Assembly: GCF_003710905.1 (NCBI RefSeq) | Contig: NZ_RHHV01000005.1 | Location: forward strand, 434,001 to 498,000 | DNA from: Brevibacillus parabrevis | GTDB taxonomy: Bacteria; Bacillota; Bacilli; Brevibacillales; Brevibacillaceae | Length of the DNA: 64,000 nucleotides | Direction: 5' to 3' | Shown here: positions 43,407 through 52,516 of the stretch, one piece after another | How positions within the stretch are numbered: the stretch's first letter is position 1 | How the letters are laid out: each line of letters begins with the position of its first letter | Notes under the pieces: model-generated | Databases searched by the model: none | Seen by the model: only the letters and a program-made list of their open reading frames with translations | Told to the model about the DNA's origin: nothing | Position numbers and translations under genes: made by a program

Positions 43407-44822
43407 ATGTTGCCTGCACCGATTCGCGCACAGCTTCGGGCCATTGTCGGCGAGAAACATTGCCTGGACAGCCAGGAAGCGCTTGTAGCCTATTCGTATG
43501 ACGCGACTCCTATGCAACAAGCTTTGCCCGATGCCGTAGTCATGCCGGGGAGCACCGCAGAAGTTCAGGAGGTGATGCGGCTATGCGCCTCGGCACGGAT
43601 TCCCGTCGTGACACGCGGCGCTGGCTCCAACTTGTGCGGCGGGACGATTCCGCTGGGAGGCGGCATTGTGCTGGTGCTCAACCGCATGAATCAAATCGTG
43701 GAGATCGACGAGCAAAACTTGACGATTACGGTTCAGCCGGGAGTACGGACAGTCGACATTCATCAGGCGGTGGAAGCGCGCGGACTGTTTTATCCGCCCG
43801 ATCCGGGGAGCATGGTCATTTCGACCATTGGCGGGAATATTGCGCTCAATTCGGGCGGACTGCGCGGTTTGAAGTACGGCACGACCAAAGATTACGTATT
43901 GGGACTGGAAGCGGTGCTGCCGAGCGGAGAGATGATTCGCACCGGAGGAAAGCTGATGAAGGACGTAGCGGGCTACGATCTGACGAAGCTTCTGGTAGGC
44001 AGCGAAGGGACGCTGGCGATCATCACGGAGGCGATTTTGAAGCTGATTCCCAAGCCGCAGACGCAGCGGGTCATGCTGGCGATGTACGCGGATATGGCGC
44101 AGGCGGCGAAGTCGGTGTCGGACATTATCGCCAACCGGATCATTCCCGGCACGCTGGAGTTTCTCGATCAGGGCACGATTCGCGTCGTCGAGGAGTTCAA
44201 AAAGATCGGGCTTCCTACAGACGTGGCGGCCATTTTGCTGATCGGACAAGATGGCGACCCGCTGACGGTCGATCAGGATATGGACAAAATTGCTGCGATC
44301 TGCCAAAAAAACGCTGCGGTACAAATCAAAGTGGCGACGACAGCGGAAGAAGCGGACGAAGTCATGACGGCGAGGCGGAGTGCGCTTGCCGCCCTGTCCA
44401 GAATGCGGCCGACGACGATTTTGGAGGATGCGACTGTGCCGCGCGCAGCCATCGCTCCGATGGTCGCCGCCATCCAGGAAATCGCCAGCCGCTACGGGCT
44501 GCAAATCTGCACCTTTGGCCACGCGGGAGACGGCAATTTGCATCCGACCTGTATGACCGATGCCCGGAATACGGAGGAAATCGAGCGCGTGGAGCACGCT
44601 TTTGAAGAAATATTCGCCGCAGCGATCGAGCTGGGCGGGACGATTACCGGAGAGCACGGCGTCGGAATCGTCAAAGCGCCCTATTTGGAATGGAAAGCAG
44701 GGGCTGCCGGAATGGAAGTGATGAAGGGAATCAAGCAAGCTTTTGACCCAAATCATTTGCTGAATCCGGGAAAGATGTTCGCCAAAGAGTCGCGCCAGAG
44801 AGTGGTGGTGCAGCGTGCTTAA
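43407..44822 (+). CDS. glcD: Glycolate oxidase FAD subunit
   Basis: 471 residues from ATG 43407 behind GGGAGA. FAD-binding PCMH fold: ALPDAVVMPGSTAEVQEV, VTRGAGSNLCGGTIPLGGG, ALNSGGLRGLKYGTTKDYVL and the C-terminal FGHAGDGNLHPT and GTITGEHGVGIVK. Oxidises glycolate or D-lactate to the keto acid and passes electrons to GlcF. It resembles B. subtilis YsfC. Overlaps glcF by 8 bp. GlcE is absent, as in other Bacillaceae. Confidence 0.9.
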   Translation: MLPAPIRAQLRAIVGEKHCLDSQEALVAYSYDATPMQQALPDAVVMPGSTAEVQEVMRLCASARIPVVTRGAGSNLCGGTIPLGGGIVLVLNRMNQIVEIDEQNLTITVQPGVRTVDIHQAVEARGLFYPPDPGSMVISTIGGNIALNSGGLRGLKYGTTKDYVLGLEAVLPSGEMIRTGGKLMKDVAGYDLTKLLVGSEGTLAIITEAILKLIPKPQTQRVMLAMYADMAQAAKSVSDIIANRIIPGTLEFLDQGTIRVVEEFKKIGLPTDVAAILLIGQDGDPLTVDQDMDKIAAICQKNAAVQIKVATTAEEADEVMTARRSALAALSRMRPTTILEDATVPRAAIAPMVAAIQEIASRYGLQICTFGHAGDGNLHPTCMTDARNTEEIERVEHAFEEIFAAAIELGGTITGEHGVGIVKAPYLEWKAGAAGMEVMKGIKQAFDPNHLLNPGKMFAKESRQRVVVQRA

Positions 44823-46113
44823 AGAAGCGCTCGTCAAAAAGCTGGATTACGAGGAATTGTCCAATTGCATGCGCTGCGGCTTTTGTCAGCCAGCCTGTCC
44901 GACTTTTCGCGAGACAGGTTATGAGGCGGCATCTCCACGCGGCCGGATTGCCTTGATGAAAGCGGTGGCAGACGGCGTCATGGAGCCGGACAAAGACTTT
45001 GTCGACCAGATGAATTTGTGTCTGGGCTGTCGGGCGTGCGAGCCAGTTTGTCCCGCTGGCGTGTCTTATGGACAGCTGATCGAGCAGACGCGGGAGGCGA
45101 TTGAGGACGTACAGCAGCACCCGTGGTGGGTCAAAGCCGTGCGCAGGCTCGCTTTTGTGCATCTGTTTCCCGAGCAAAAGCGGCTGCAACAGCTCGGCCG
45201 ACTGCTGCGCTTTTACCAACGCTCCGGGCTGCAAAAGGCAGTGCGCAAGCTGGGCTTGCTGTTCTGGCTGCCCCGGCACTTGCGGGAGATGGAAGCGATC
45301 ATGCCGGAAGCATCGGCGCGCAGTCTCGCGGACGAATGGCAAGCTGCGGTCATCCCGGCCATCGGGGAACGCAAGTATCGGGTGGGGATGTTTTCCGGTT
45401 GTATTATGGATGTGTTGTTTCAGGAGACGAACCGCAATACGGTGCGCTTGCTCGCCGAAGCGGGCTGCGAGGTTGTCATCGTGCCCGGTCAGGTTTGCTG
45501 TGGCGCGCTCCATGCCCATAGCGGGGAGCGCGGCATTGCCCGCAAGCTGGCCCGAATTAATGTAGCTGTCTTTCACGAAGCGAATGTGGACATGATCATT
45601 TCCAATGCGGGCGGGTGCGGCGCCATGCTGAAAGAGTACGACCATTTGCTGGCGGATGACGCGGAGATGCGCGAGCAGGCTGACTGGTTTGCGGCGCGAG
45701 TCAAAGACATCAGCGAAGTGTTGGGCGAGCAAATGGATGCGCAAAAATGGCAGTCCTTGCCGCAGCGAATCACCTATCAGTCGTCCTGTCACCTGCGCAA
45801 CGGGATGAAGGTGAGCAACGAACCGGTACAACTGGTAAAAAACATCCCCGGGGCAACGTATGTCCCGCTGTTTGAAGGGGAGCGCTGCTGCGGCTCGGCA
45901 GGCATCTACAACTTGCTCCAGCCCGAGATGGCTTCCGGTTTGCTGGATGAAAAAATGGGGCACGTCGCAAAGACGCAAGCGGACATTCTCGTCACCTCGA
46001 ATCCGGGCTGCCTGCTTCAGATGAAGGCCGGGATTCACCGCGCCGGATTGGACGGGCGCATGGAAGCTGTACATCTCGTCGATCTGTTGGCCCGCGTCTC
46101 CCCCAAGGAATAA
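44815..46113 (+). CDS. glcF: Glycolate oxidase iron-sulfur subunit
   Basis: 432 residues from GTG inside the end of glcD. Two 4Fe-4S motifs: CMRCGFCQPACP (C18, C21, C24, C28) and CLGCRACEPVCP. Two CCG domains follow (VCCGALHAHSG, SSCHLRNG...ERCCGSAG). Resembles YsfD. It conveys electrons from GlcD to the quinone pool at the membrane. Confidence 0.92.
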   Translation: MLKEALVKKLDYEELSNCMRCGFCQPACPTFRETGYEAASPRGRIALMKAVADGVMEPDKDFVDQMNLCLGCRACEPVCPAGVSYGQLIEQTREAIEDVQQHPWWVKAVRRLAFVHLFPEQKRLQQLGRLLRFYQRSGLQKAVRKLGLLFWLPRHLREMEAIMPEASARSLADEWQAAVIPAIGERKYRVGMFSGCIMDVLFQETNRNTVRLLAEAGCEVVIVPGQVCCGALHAHSGERGIARKLARINVAVFHEANVDMIISNAGGCGAMLKEYDHLLADDAEMREQADWFAARVKDISEVLGEQMDAQKWQSLPQRITYQSSCHLRNGMKVSNEPVQLVKNIPGATYVPLFEGERCCGSAGIYNLLQPEMASGLLDEKMGHVAKTQADILVTSNPGCLLQMKAGIHRAGLDGRMEAVHLVDLLARVSPKE

Positions 46114-46114
46114 G

Positions 46115-46145
46115 AAAACCGTCTGGATTGTCCAGGCGGTTTTTT
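46115..46145. terminator. Intrinsic terminator
   Basis: AAAACCGTCTGG and CCAGGCGGTTTTTT around ATTGT, between convergent glcF and the YtvI-like gene. Confidence 0.88.
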
Positions 46146-46186
46146 GCTGTTGCTTCATATAGACGTCCAACGCCGCGACCTGCGTT

Positions 46187-47218
46187 TTAAAAATCAATTT
46201 TGAAGTTCAAAAAGCCCGCCTTGCGCAAGGCTTCGTAAATGATCACCAGCGCAGGGCCGATAATCAGCCCGAAAAATCCCATGACCTGAAAACCGAGGAA
46301 GAGGCTGACGAGAGCCGCCAGGGCGCTGATCCCGAGGTTGGACGCGAGAACTTTCGGCTCGATAATGCGCCGGACAACGGTAATGACGAGGAACAGGATA
46401 ATCAGCCCGATCCCCAGGCGAGCATTTCCGGTCAAAAAGTTGTAGACCGCCCACGGAACGAGAAAAGAACCTGTTCCGAGAATGGGCAAAATATCGACGA
46501 GCACGATCAGCAAAGCGACGACAGCCGCGTATTTTACGTGCAAGATGAGCAGCCCCAAAAACGAAAGCAAAAACGTCAGGAGACTGAGGATGATTTGTGC
46601 GCGCAAAAATCCGACGGTGGCGCGGTTCAACTGGGAAAAGACAACATTGACCTTTTCTCTGGCCGACACGGTGAACATCCGCAGGAAGCCAGCCCGCAGC
46701 CTTGGCAGATCCAGACTGATCAGGAACAGCGCGACCAGGTAAATGATCGTGCTGATCAAAAAGCCGGGGATGATCGCAACGGCTCCGAGAATTGCTCTGG
46801 CGACGCCTGACGCGCTCGTGATCGCCCAGTTTTTCAATCCGGCAAAGACGCTCTGGATTTGCACGACCGTGTCTGCCGGCAAAGTAGCGTAGTAGCTTTC
46901 CCAGCTCAACAGGTACGATTCCACCAGCTCGAACAAGTGCTGGGAAAAGCCCGGCAACCGCTGGGCCAAATCAATCCCTTGAATGACGATCTGCGTGGCG
47001 ATCCAGTACAAAATGATGCCAAAGGAGACGAGAAAAAGCAAAAAGGAGACGCTGACGGCGCCCATCCGGTTCATTTTGACCCGACGGATGAGGAACAAAA
47101 CAAGCGGCTCAAGCAAAATCGCGGTCAAAAGCGCGAGCAGAAACGGGACAGAGTATGGCAATAGAAATAGTGCAACGGCCAACAGCAAGCCCAGAAGCAA
47201 CATTTTCCGAATTGTCAT
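46187..47218 (-). CDS. AI-2E family / YtvI-like sporulation membrane protein
   Basis: 343 residues with seven to eight TM helices. AI-2E transporter family: LLPYSVPFLLALLTAILLEP at the start, IPGFLISTIIYLVALFLIS, and DILPILGTGSFLVPWAVYNF. Closest type I recognise is YtvI, which belongs to the forespore-expressed set. GGAG before ATG. Its substrate is unknown and other AI-2E proteins export small molecules or act as Na/H antiporters. Confidence 0.8.
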   Translation of the reverse strand: MTIRKMLLLGLLLAVALFLLPYSVPFLLALLTAILLEPLVLFLIRRVKMNRMGAVSVSFLLFLVSFGIILYWIATQIVIQGIDLAQRLPGFSQHLFELVESYLLSWESYYATLPADTVVQIQSVFAGLKNWAITSASGVARAILGAVAIIPGFLISTIIYLVALFLISLDLPRLRAGFLRMFTVSAREKVNVVFSQLNRATVGFLRAQIILSLLTFLLSFLGLLILHVKYAAVVALLIVLVDILPILGTGSFLVPWAVYNFLTGNARLGIGLIILFLVITVVRRIIEPKVLASNLGISALAALVSLFLGFQVMGFFGLIIGPALVIIYEALRKAGFLNFKIDF

Positions 47219-47401
47219 GAAAGTGCTCCATTCATGTTTAATGAGTCCAGCGTATTACGGTAGGCTTATTTTAGCATTTTTGCCGAACCGAGCACAATCT
47301 GCCCGCTAATTGCGGAAAAAGAGCTGGTTGTCAAAAAATAAAGAGAAATAAAAAGAATAGAAAAAAACAGGGTAGCCAAAAAAACATGATATGATTCTCA
47401 T

Positions 47402-47438
47402 CTATATAACACTTCGTTTCAGACGGATGTGTATATAG
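47402..47438. promoter_or_regulatory. Inverted repeat CTATATA-N23-TATATAG before the DAACS symporter gene
   Basis: CTATATAACAC (47402-47412) faces GTGTATATAG (47429-47438). The outer arms equal those at 9453-9478, with the spacer longer by 11 bases, one helical turn. It sits about 45 bp before the start codon and includes a TATAGT-like -10. Confidence 0.4.
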
Positions 47439-47482
47439 TGTGACAAACCATTCTTTTCAAACTATACTAGCGAGGTGTCAGA

Positions 47483-48757
47483 ATGAAGCGGTTTGGGTTA
47501 GCGATTCAAATTGTCCTCGGACTCATTCTGGGTATCCTGGTGGGTGCCATCTTCTATGGCAACCCGGCAGTGGCGACCTATTTGCAGCCTATTGGCGATG
47601 TATTTTTGCGGCTGATCAAAATGATTGTCGTTCCGATTGTCATTGCCACTCTGATCGTTGGGGTAGCGGGAGTCGGAGACATCAAGAAGCTCGGTAAAAT
47701 CGGCGGAAAAACCATCCTCTATTTTGAAATCGTTACCACGATTGCCATTGTGGTCGGTCTTTTGGCCGCCAACCTGTTCCAGCCGGGTGTGGGCGTCGAC
47801 ATGTCCCATCTGACGAAAACAGACATTCATACGTATGTTGAGACAGCGGAAACGACGCAAAGTCACAGCATGATTGACACATTCGTAAATATCGTTCCGA
47901 AAAACATATTCGATGCCATTGTCCGCGGAGACATGTTGGCCATTATTTTCTTCTCTGTCTTGTTTGGACTTGGGGTTGCCGCTGCCGGGGATAAAGGAAA
48001 GCCCGTGCTCGCCTTCTTCCAGGGAGTTGCCGATGCGATGTTCTGGGTTGTAAACGCGATCATGCGCTTTGCCCCATTCGGTGTATTCGCCCTGATCGGG
48101 GTGACGGTATCCAAGTTTGGCTTGTCGTCCCTTGTTCCGTTAGGAAAACTGGTCATCCTCGTTCACCTGGCGATGCTGTTCTTCATCCTCGTCGTACTGG
48201 GAACGATCGCCCGCATCAGCGGAGTCAAGATCACGTCGATTCTTCGCATTTTGAAGGACGAGCTGTTGCTGGCCTACTCCACGTCCAGTTCGGAGACGGT
48301 ACTGCCGAAGATCATGGAAAAGATGGAGAAAATGGGCTGTCCAAAGGCGATTACTTCCTTTGTCGTTCCGACGGGCTACTCCTTCAACCTGGATGGCTCG
48401 ACCTTGTACCAGGCACTGGCTGCTTTGTTCATTGCCCAAATGTACGGCATTGATATGCCGATCAGCGCTCAAATTACGCTGATGCTTGTGCTCATGGTAA
48501 CTTCCAAAGGGATTGCCGGTGTTCCAGGCGTATCGTTTGTCGTATTGCTTGCGACTCTCGGTTCCGTAGGGATTCCGCTGGAAGGACTCGCCTTTATCGC
48601 TGGTGTCGACCGACTGCTGGACATGGCTCGCACCGTCGTCAACGTGGTAGGAAACGCGTTGGCCGCTGTCGTCATCTCCCGTTGGGAAGGCCAGTTTGAC
48701 CAACAAAAAGCAGAGCAGTACATTCAAGAAGTGAAAGCCGAAGCAAGAGCGGCTTAA
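47483..48757 (+). CDS. gltP: DAACS family sodium/proton:dicarboxylate-glutamate symporter
   Basis: 424 residues; GAGGTG precedes the ATG. Signature regions: LRLIKMIVVPIVIATLIVG, the serine-rich AYSTSSSETVLPK (re-entrant loop 1), VPTGYSFNLDGSTLYQALAA (TM7), and GVDRLLDMARTVVNVVGNA (TM8). Imports glutamate, aspartate or C4-dicarboxylates. Whether proton- or sodium-coupled, and so gltP or gltT, is uncertain. Confidence 0.88.
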   Translation: MKRFGLAIQIVLGLILGILVGAIFYGNPAVATYLQPIGDVFLRLIKMIVVPIVIATLIVGVAGVGDIKKLGKIGGKTILYFEIVTTIAIVVGLLAANLFQPGVGVDMSHLTKTDIHTYVETAETTQSHSMIDTFVNIVPKNIFDAIVRGDMLAIIFFSVLFGLGVAAAGDKGKPVLAFFQGVADAMFWVVNAIMRFAPFGVFALIGVTVSKFGLSSLVPLGKLVILVHLAMLFFILVVLGTIARISGVKITSILRILKDELLLAYSTSSSETVLPKIMEKMEKMGCPKAITSFVVPTGYSFNLDGSTLYQALAALFIAQMYGIDMPISAQITLMLVLMVTSKGIAGVPGVSFVVLLATLGSVGIPLEGLAFIAGVDRLLDMARTVVNVVGNALAAVVISRWEGQFDQQKAEQYIQEVKAEARAA

Positions 48758-48772
48758 CCATCGAAACATACG

Positions 48773-48812
48773 AAAGCCTCCTGTTAGGATGTCCTGACAG
48801 GGGGCTTTTTGC
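48773..48812 (+). terminator. Intrinsic terminator
   Basis: AAAGCCTCCTGT pairs with ACAGGGGGCTTTTT across 12 bases. Confidence 0.82.
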
Positions 48813-48824
48813 TGTTGTTTTTGC

Positions 48825-48853
48825 TTGACACCAAAAACAGGAAGCAGTAATAT
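48825..48853 (+). promoter_or_regulatory. Sigma-A promoter of the NAD-salvage operon
   Basis: TTGACA (48825-48830), 17-bp spacer, TAATAT (48848-48853). Confidence 0.7.
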
Positions 48854-48877
48854 GATGAAAACAAATTGATAATAACA

Positions 48878-48894
48878 TTTTGTTAATAACAAAA
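48878..48894. promoter_or_regulatory. Perfect palindrome, predicted NrtR operator
   Basis: TTTTGTTA-A-TAACAAAA, an 8-1-8 perfect inverted repeat about 25 bp after the -10 element and 45 bp before the first gene. A related TAATAACA half-site stands just upstream. Position suits repression. Confidence 0.65.
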
Positions 48895-48939
48895 CATGCG
48901 TAACAATAAATGATTTTTTCCAGAGGTGATTTTATTTCC

Positions 48940-49848
48940 ATGACCGATAAACCGCTTGTCAATAAAAGAGGCCAGACCGAGCAGGAGTATTTGCGCACGT
49001 ACGATGCCAGCCAGTTCGAGCGGCCGTCCGTGACAGTCGATATGCTTATTTTCACCGTAGTGGACGAACAGGAAGAAAACTACCGCAAGCTCTCGCCCAA
49101 ATCGTTGCAAATCTTGCTCGTGAAGCGCGGAGAACATCCGTTTTTGGGCCAATGGGCGCTGCCGGGCGGGTTTGTCTCGCCGCGCGAAAGTTTGGAGGAT
49201 GCGGCCAAGCGCGAGTTGTTTACGGAAACGAACATCCAGAACATTTACCTGGAACAGCTGTACACGTGGGGAGACGTCGGGCGTGATCCGCGCATGCGAG
49301 TCATCAGCACTTCCTACATGGCTTTGGTCGATAGCTCGACTCTCAGTTTGCAGGCAGGGGATGACGCGGACGAGGCAGAGTGGTTTCGCATCGAGGACAA
49401 GTGGCTGAAGGAAACGAAAACGGCGACAGAGAACGGCACGGTAACGGAAAAATGGCTGGAGCTGCGGTTGGTCAATGCCAAGGAAGAACTGTCTGCCACG
49501 ATCAAGATTACGAAGACGATCGCCAACCGGATCGTGCAGGAGAAGCGCGAGATTGTGGACGCTGGCAATATCGCGTTCGATCACGCCAAGCTGATCCAGT
49601 ACGCGCTGGAGCGGCTGCGCGGCAAGATTGAATACACCGATATCGCGTTTGCCTTGATGCCGGAGCTGTTTACGTTGAGCGAGCTGCAACAGGTGTATGA
49701 AGTCATTTTGGGCAAGGAGCTGCTCGCAGCGGCATTTCGCCGGAAGGTGGCAGACAAAGTGCTGGAAACGAACCAATACAGAAAACATGCCGGACACCGT
49801 CCATCCAAATACTATCGCTTCAACCCGGAGTGGATGGAACAGTCATAG
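48940..49848 (+). CDS. NrtR-like Nudix-domain regulator
   Basis: 302 residues from ATG 48940. Nudix domain (about 30-170) with box G77-x5-E83-x7-R91-E92-L-x-T95-E96; the first Glu of the EE pair is Thr and the following Gly is Asn, so hydrolysis is probably lost. A C-terminal winged helix (about 205-300) ends HRPSKYYRFNPEW, typical of NrtR. NrtR proteins repress NAD genes and release DNA on binding ADP-ribose. The genes behind it are PARG, PnuC and NadR, which supports the call. Confidence 0.82.
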   Translation: MTDKPLVNKRGQTEQEYLRTYDASQFERPSVTVDMLIFTVVDEQEENYRKLSPKSLQILLVKRGEHPFLGQWALPGGFVSPRESLEDAAKRELFTETNIQNIYLEQLYTWGDVGRDPRMRVISTSYMALVDSSTLSLQAGDDADEAEWFRIEDKWLKETKTATENGTVTEKWLELRLVNAKEELSATIKITKTIANRIVQEKREIVDAGNIAFDHAKLIQYALERLRGKIEYTDIAFALMPELFTLSELQQVYEVILGKELLAAAFRRKVADKVLETNQYRKHAGHRPSKYYRFNPEWMEQS

Positions 49849-49872
49849 GCGCAAGCAGGGGGAGAAGAAACG

Positions 49873-50718
49873 ATGAGCCAGGGAAACAACCGTGGCGGCC
49901 GCGCAAAAACGGCCCACGAAACGTTGCACATATTGGAGCAAGGCGAGTACGTGAATCGCCGCGGGCAAAAAGTGCAGATCGCAGCCGAGCTTGCGACAGC
50001 AGTCAGCGGCACTCTGTTGTATCGTCCAGATGATTTGACCGAGAACTCGGCGGCAGGGGTAGCGAGAACGGGCCGAGGCTCGATCCAGGTGCCCTCCGAG
50101 TCGAGCTTGGGGGCAGCGGAAAGGCTCATTGTGCGGGAAAAGCGCAGCGATACGCTCTGCCTGAACTTCGCTTCGGCGAAAAATCCGGGCGGCGGCTTTC
50201 TCGGCGGGAGCCAGGCGCAGGAGGAAAGCTTGGCCCGGGCGTCCGGACTGTATCCGTGCCTGGTGCAAATGGAGGAAATGTACCAGTACAATCGCCAATT
50301 GAAAACATGCTTTTATTCCGACTACATGATTTACTCGCCCGACGTGCCCGTGATCCGCAACGAGGCAGACGAACTGCTGGATGAGCCGTACCTGCTGTCG
50401 TTTGTCACCGCTCCGGCTGTGAACGCGGGAGTAGTCCGCGAGCGTGAACCGGAAAATGTCAGCCTAATCGCAACTGTAATGAAAGAGCGCATCCGAAAAG
50501 TGCTGCGCCTGGCTGCGATGCACGAGAAACGCACAATCATTTTGGGCGCGTACGGTTGCGGCGTCTTTCGCAATCACGCCCGGGATGTGGCGGACTACTT
50601 TGCCCAGGTGTTGCTGCAAGAAGAGTACGCGCAGCTGTTTGACCAGATCGTCTTCGCCATCTATGACCATTCGGCGCGGCAGGAAAACCTGCGGGCGTTC
50701 AAGGAGAGATTCGCATGA
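49873..50718 (+). CDS. Bacterial poly(ADP-ribose) glycohydrolase-like protein (TIGR02452/DUF2263)
   Basis: 281 residues behind GGGGGAGAAG. The macro-domain PARG catalytic signature is intact: NFASAKNPGGGFLGGSQAQE with GGG at 106-108 and Gln-Glu-Glu at 116-118, followed by LARASGLYPCL. The late ILGAYGCGVFRNHARDVA is the second ribose/phosphate loop. It should release ADP-ribose from ADP-ribosylated macromolecules. It lies between the Nudix regulator and pnuC, overlapping pnuC by 4 bp. Confidence 0.9.
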   Translation: MSQGNNRGGRAKTAHETLHILEQGEYVNRRGQKVQIAAELATAVSGTLLYRPDDLTENSAAGVARTGRGSIQVPSESSLGAAERLIVREKRSDTLCLNFASAKNPGGGFLGGSQAQEESLARASGLYPCLVQMEEMYQYNRQLKTCFYSDYMIYSPDVPVIRNEADELLDEPYLLSFVTAPAVNAGVVREREPENVSLIATVMKERIRKVLRLAAMHEKRTIILGAYGCGVFRNHARDVADYFAQVLLQEEYAQLFDQIVFAIYDHSARQENLRAFKERFA

Positions 50719-51428
50719 TCGCAATGAGTCGCCGGTTTCTGGCAGACTGGAATTGGTTCGAGCGGATTTGGCTGGCTTCGTTTACGCTTGTCACCGTCTA
50801 TTTGTACGTAGCGCTCGATGATACGTGGATCGGCTTGTGCGCGTCATTGACCGGGATGCTGAGTGTCGTGCTGGTCGCCAAAGGCAAGACGTTCAACTAC
50901 TATCCGGGCATCGTCAATGTGATTTTGTACGCCTTCGTCGCGTATGGGCAAAAGTATTACGGCGAAGTGATGCTGAATCTGCTCTATTTTTTGCCGATGC
51001 AGTTTATCGGACTGATCATGTGGCGCAAAAACAAAGTGTCGGAGCAAAAGCAAAACGACGTCAAAATAGCCGTATTGCGCTCGTCTGAACGCATTTGGTG
51101 GAGCGTGCTGTGCGTAGTCGCTACGGTCGCCTACGGATTTGTGCTGAAACAGCTGGGCGGAGCCTTGCCCTTCATCGATTCGCTGACAGCCGTTCTCTCG
51201 ATTGTGGCGATGATTTTCATGGTGAAACGGCTGGTAGAGCAGTGGGTTGTCTGGGTCATCATCGACTTGTTCACGATTTACATGTGGGTGGTCGCTTTTC
51301 TCGCGGACGGCAATGACATCTCGATTCTCGTCATGTGGTCGGCTTACCTGGTCAATGCGCTTTACGGCCTGCTGAACTGGATTCGCCAATATCGCGCGCA
51401 AAAGGAGGGGCAGCTATGGGTACCGTAG
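50715..51428 (+). CDS. pnuC: Nicotinamide riboside transporter PnuC
   Basis: 237 residues, about seven TM helices. Family features: NWFERIWLASFT, LCASLTGMLSVVLVAKGKTF-NYYPGIVNVILYAF, WRKNK after TM4, and a late WVVWVIIDLFTIYMW. Carries out facilitated diffusion of nicotinamide riboside, trapped by NadR kinase. Overlaps PARG (4 bp) and nadR (13 bp). Confidence 0.93.
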   Translation: MIAMSRRFLADWNWFERIWLASFTLVTVYLYVALDDTWIGLCASLTGMLSVVLVAKGKTFNYYPGIVNVILYAFVAYGQKYYGEVMLNLLYFLPMQFIGLIMWRKNKVSEQKQNDVKIAVLRSSERIWWSVLCVVATVAYGFVLKQLGGALPFIDSLTAVLSIVAMIFMVKRLVEQWVVWVIIDLFTIYMWVVAFLADGNDISILVMWSAYLVNALYGLLNWIRQYRAQKEGQLWVP

Positions 51429-52438
51429 GCTTTATCGGCGGCAAGTTTTTGCCGTTGCACCAAGGGCACGTCTACGCCATTACCCAGGCGGCGTGCCGCT
51501 GCGACGAGCTGTACGCGGTGCTCTCGCACAGCCCCGTTCGCGATCAAAAGCTGTGCGAAGCGGCGGGGATGAAGCCGATACCGTACGAGGTCAGGCTGCG
51601 CTGGCTGTCGACGCTGGTCAAGGATATGGAAAATGTGCGGGTAATTGCGGTGGAGGATGGCGCGGAGAGCGACGAGACGTACGATTGGCAGGCGGGCGCT
51701 GCCGACATCAAGCGCAAAATCGGCAAGCCGATCGATTTCGTCTTCAGCTCGGAGCAGTCGTATGATCCGATTTTTCGCCGCTTGTACCCGGACGCCAAAC
51801 ACGTCGTGCTCGATGGTGCGCGCAGTCAGGTGCCGATCTCGGCTACCCGGATCAGAAACGAGGGCGTCTTCGCCCATTGGCAGCACATTCCGACCGTGGC
51901 TCAGCCTTTCTTTGTGAAAAAGGTGGTCGTCGTCGGGACGGAAAGCTGCGGCAAGTCGACGCTGACCCGCTATCTCGCCAAAATCTACAACACCGTGTTT
52001 GTCGAGGAGTACGGCCGCACGATTTGCGAAGAGGTGGGCGGCTGCGACACGATTTTGACGAAAGAGTATTTCCCGCACATCGCCTACGGGCACAAAATGA
52101 AGGAATACGAAGCGCTCCAGCGGGCCAACAAGCTGTTGTTCATCGATACGGAAGCGATCGTCACGCAGTTTTATTCAGAGCTTTACACAGGGATTTCCTT
52201 TCCGGTGCTGGACGAAATCGCGCGCGAACAGCATTACGATTTGTGGCTGCTCCTCGCGCCGGATGTCGCCTGGATTGATGACGGCCTGCGCGTCCACGGC
52301 GCTGAGCAAATCCGTCTGGACAATCACCAAAAGCTGTGCCGGATGCTGGATGAGCGGGGCATCACTTATGTGACGATTACAGGTGACTATGAAGAGCGTC
52401 TGCATCGCGCTGTGCAGCAAGTCAATCAATTGCTGTAA
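51416..52438 (+). CDS. nadR: NadR: NMN adenylyltransferase / NR kinase
   Basis: 340 residues from ATG 51416 with GGAGGGGCAG before it. N-terminal nucleotidyltransferase: GGKFLPLHQGHV (H15, H18) and ISATRIR (141-147). C-terminal nicotinamide riboside kinase with Walker A GTESCGKST (174-182), VEEYGR and FIDTEA. It lacks the N-terminal HTH of enterobacterial NadR, consistent with regulation by the separate NrtR-like protein. Converts NR to NMN to NAD. Confidence 0.93.
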   Translation: MGTVGFIGGKFLPLHQGHVYAITQAACRCDELYAVLSHSPVRDQKLCEAAGMKPIPYEVRLRWLSTLVKDMENVRVIAVEDGAESDETYDWQAGAADIKRKIGKPIDFVFSSEQSYDPIFRRLYPDAKHVVLDGARSQVPISATRIRNEGVFAHWQHIPTVAQPFFVKKVVVVGTESCGKSTLTRYLAKIYNTVFVEEYGRTICEEVGGCDTILTKEYFPHIAYGHKMKEYEALQRANKLLFIDTEAIVTQFYSELYTGISFPVLDEIAREQHYDLWLLLAPDVAWIDDGLRVHGAEQIRLDNHQKLCRMLDERGITYVTITGDYEERLHRAVQQVNQLL

Positions 52439-52516
52439 ATGTCTTCCCTTTTAGTCGGAATTAAGCTAGACTATGGTCATCAAACGATTCTGACAGAGAG
52501 AAGGGAGACGTACTGC

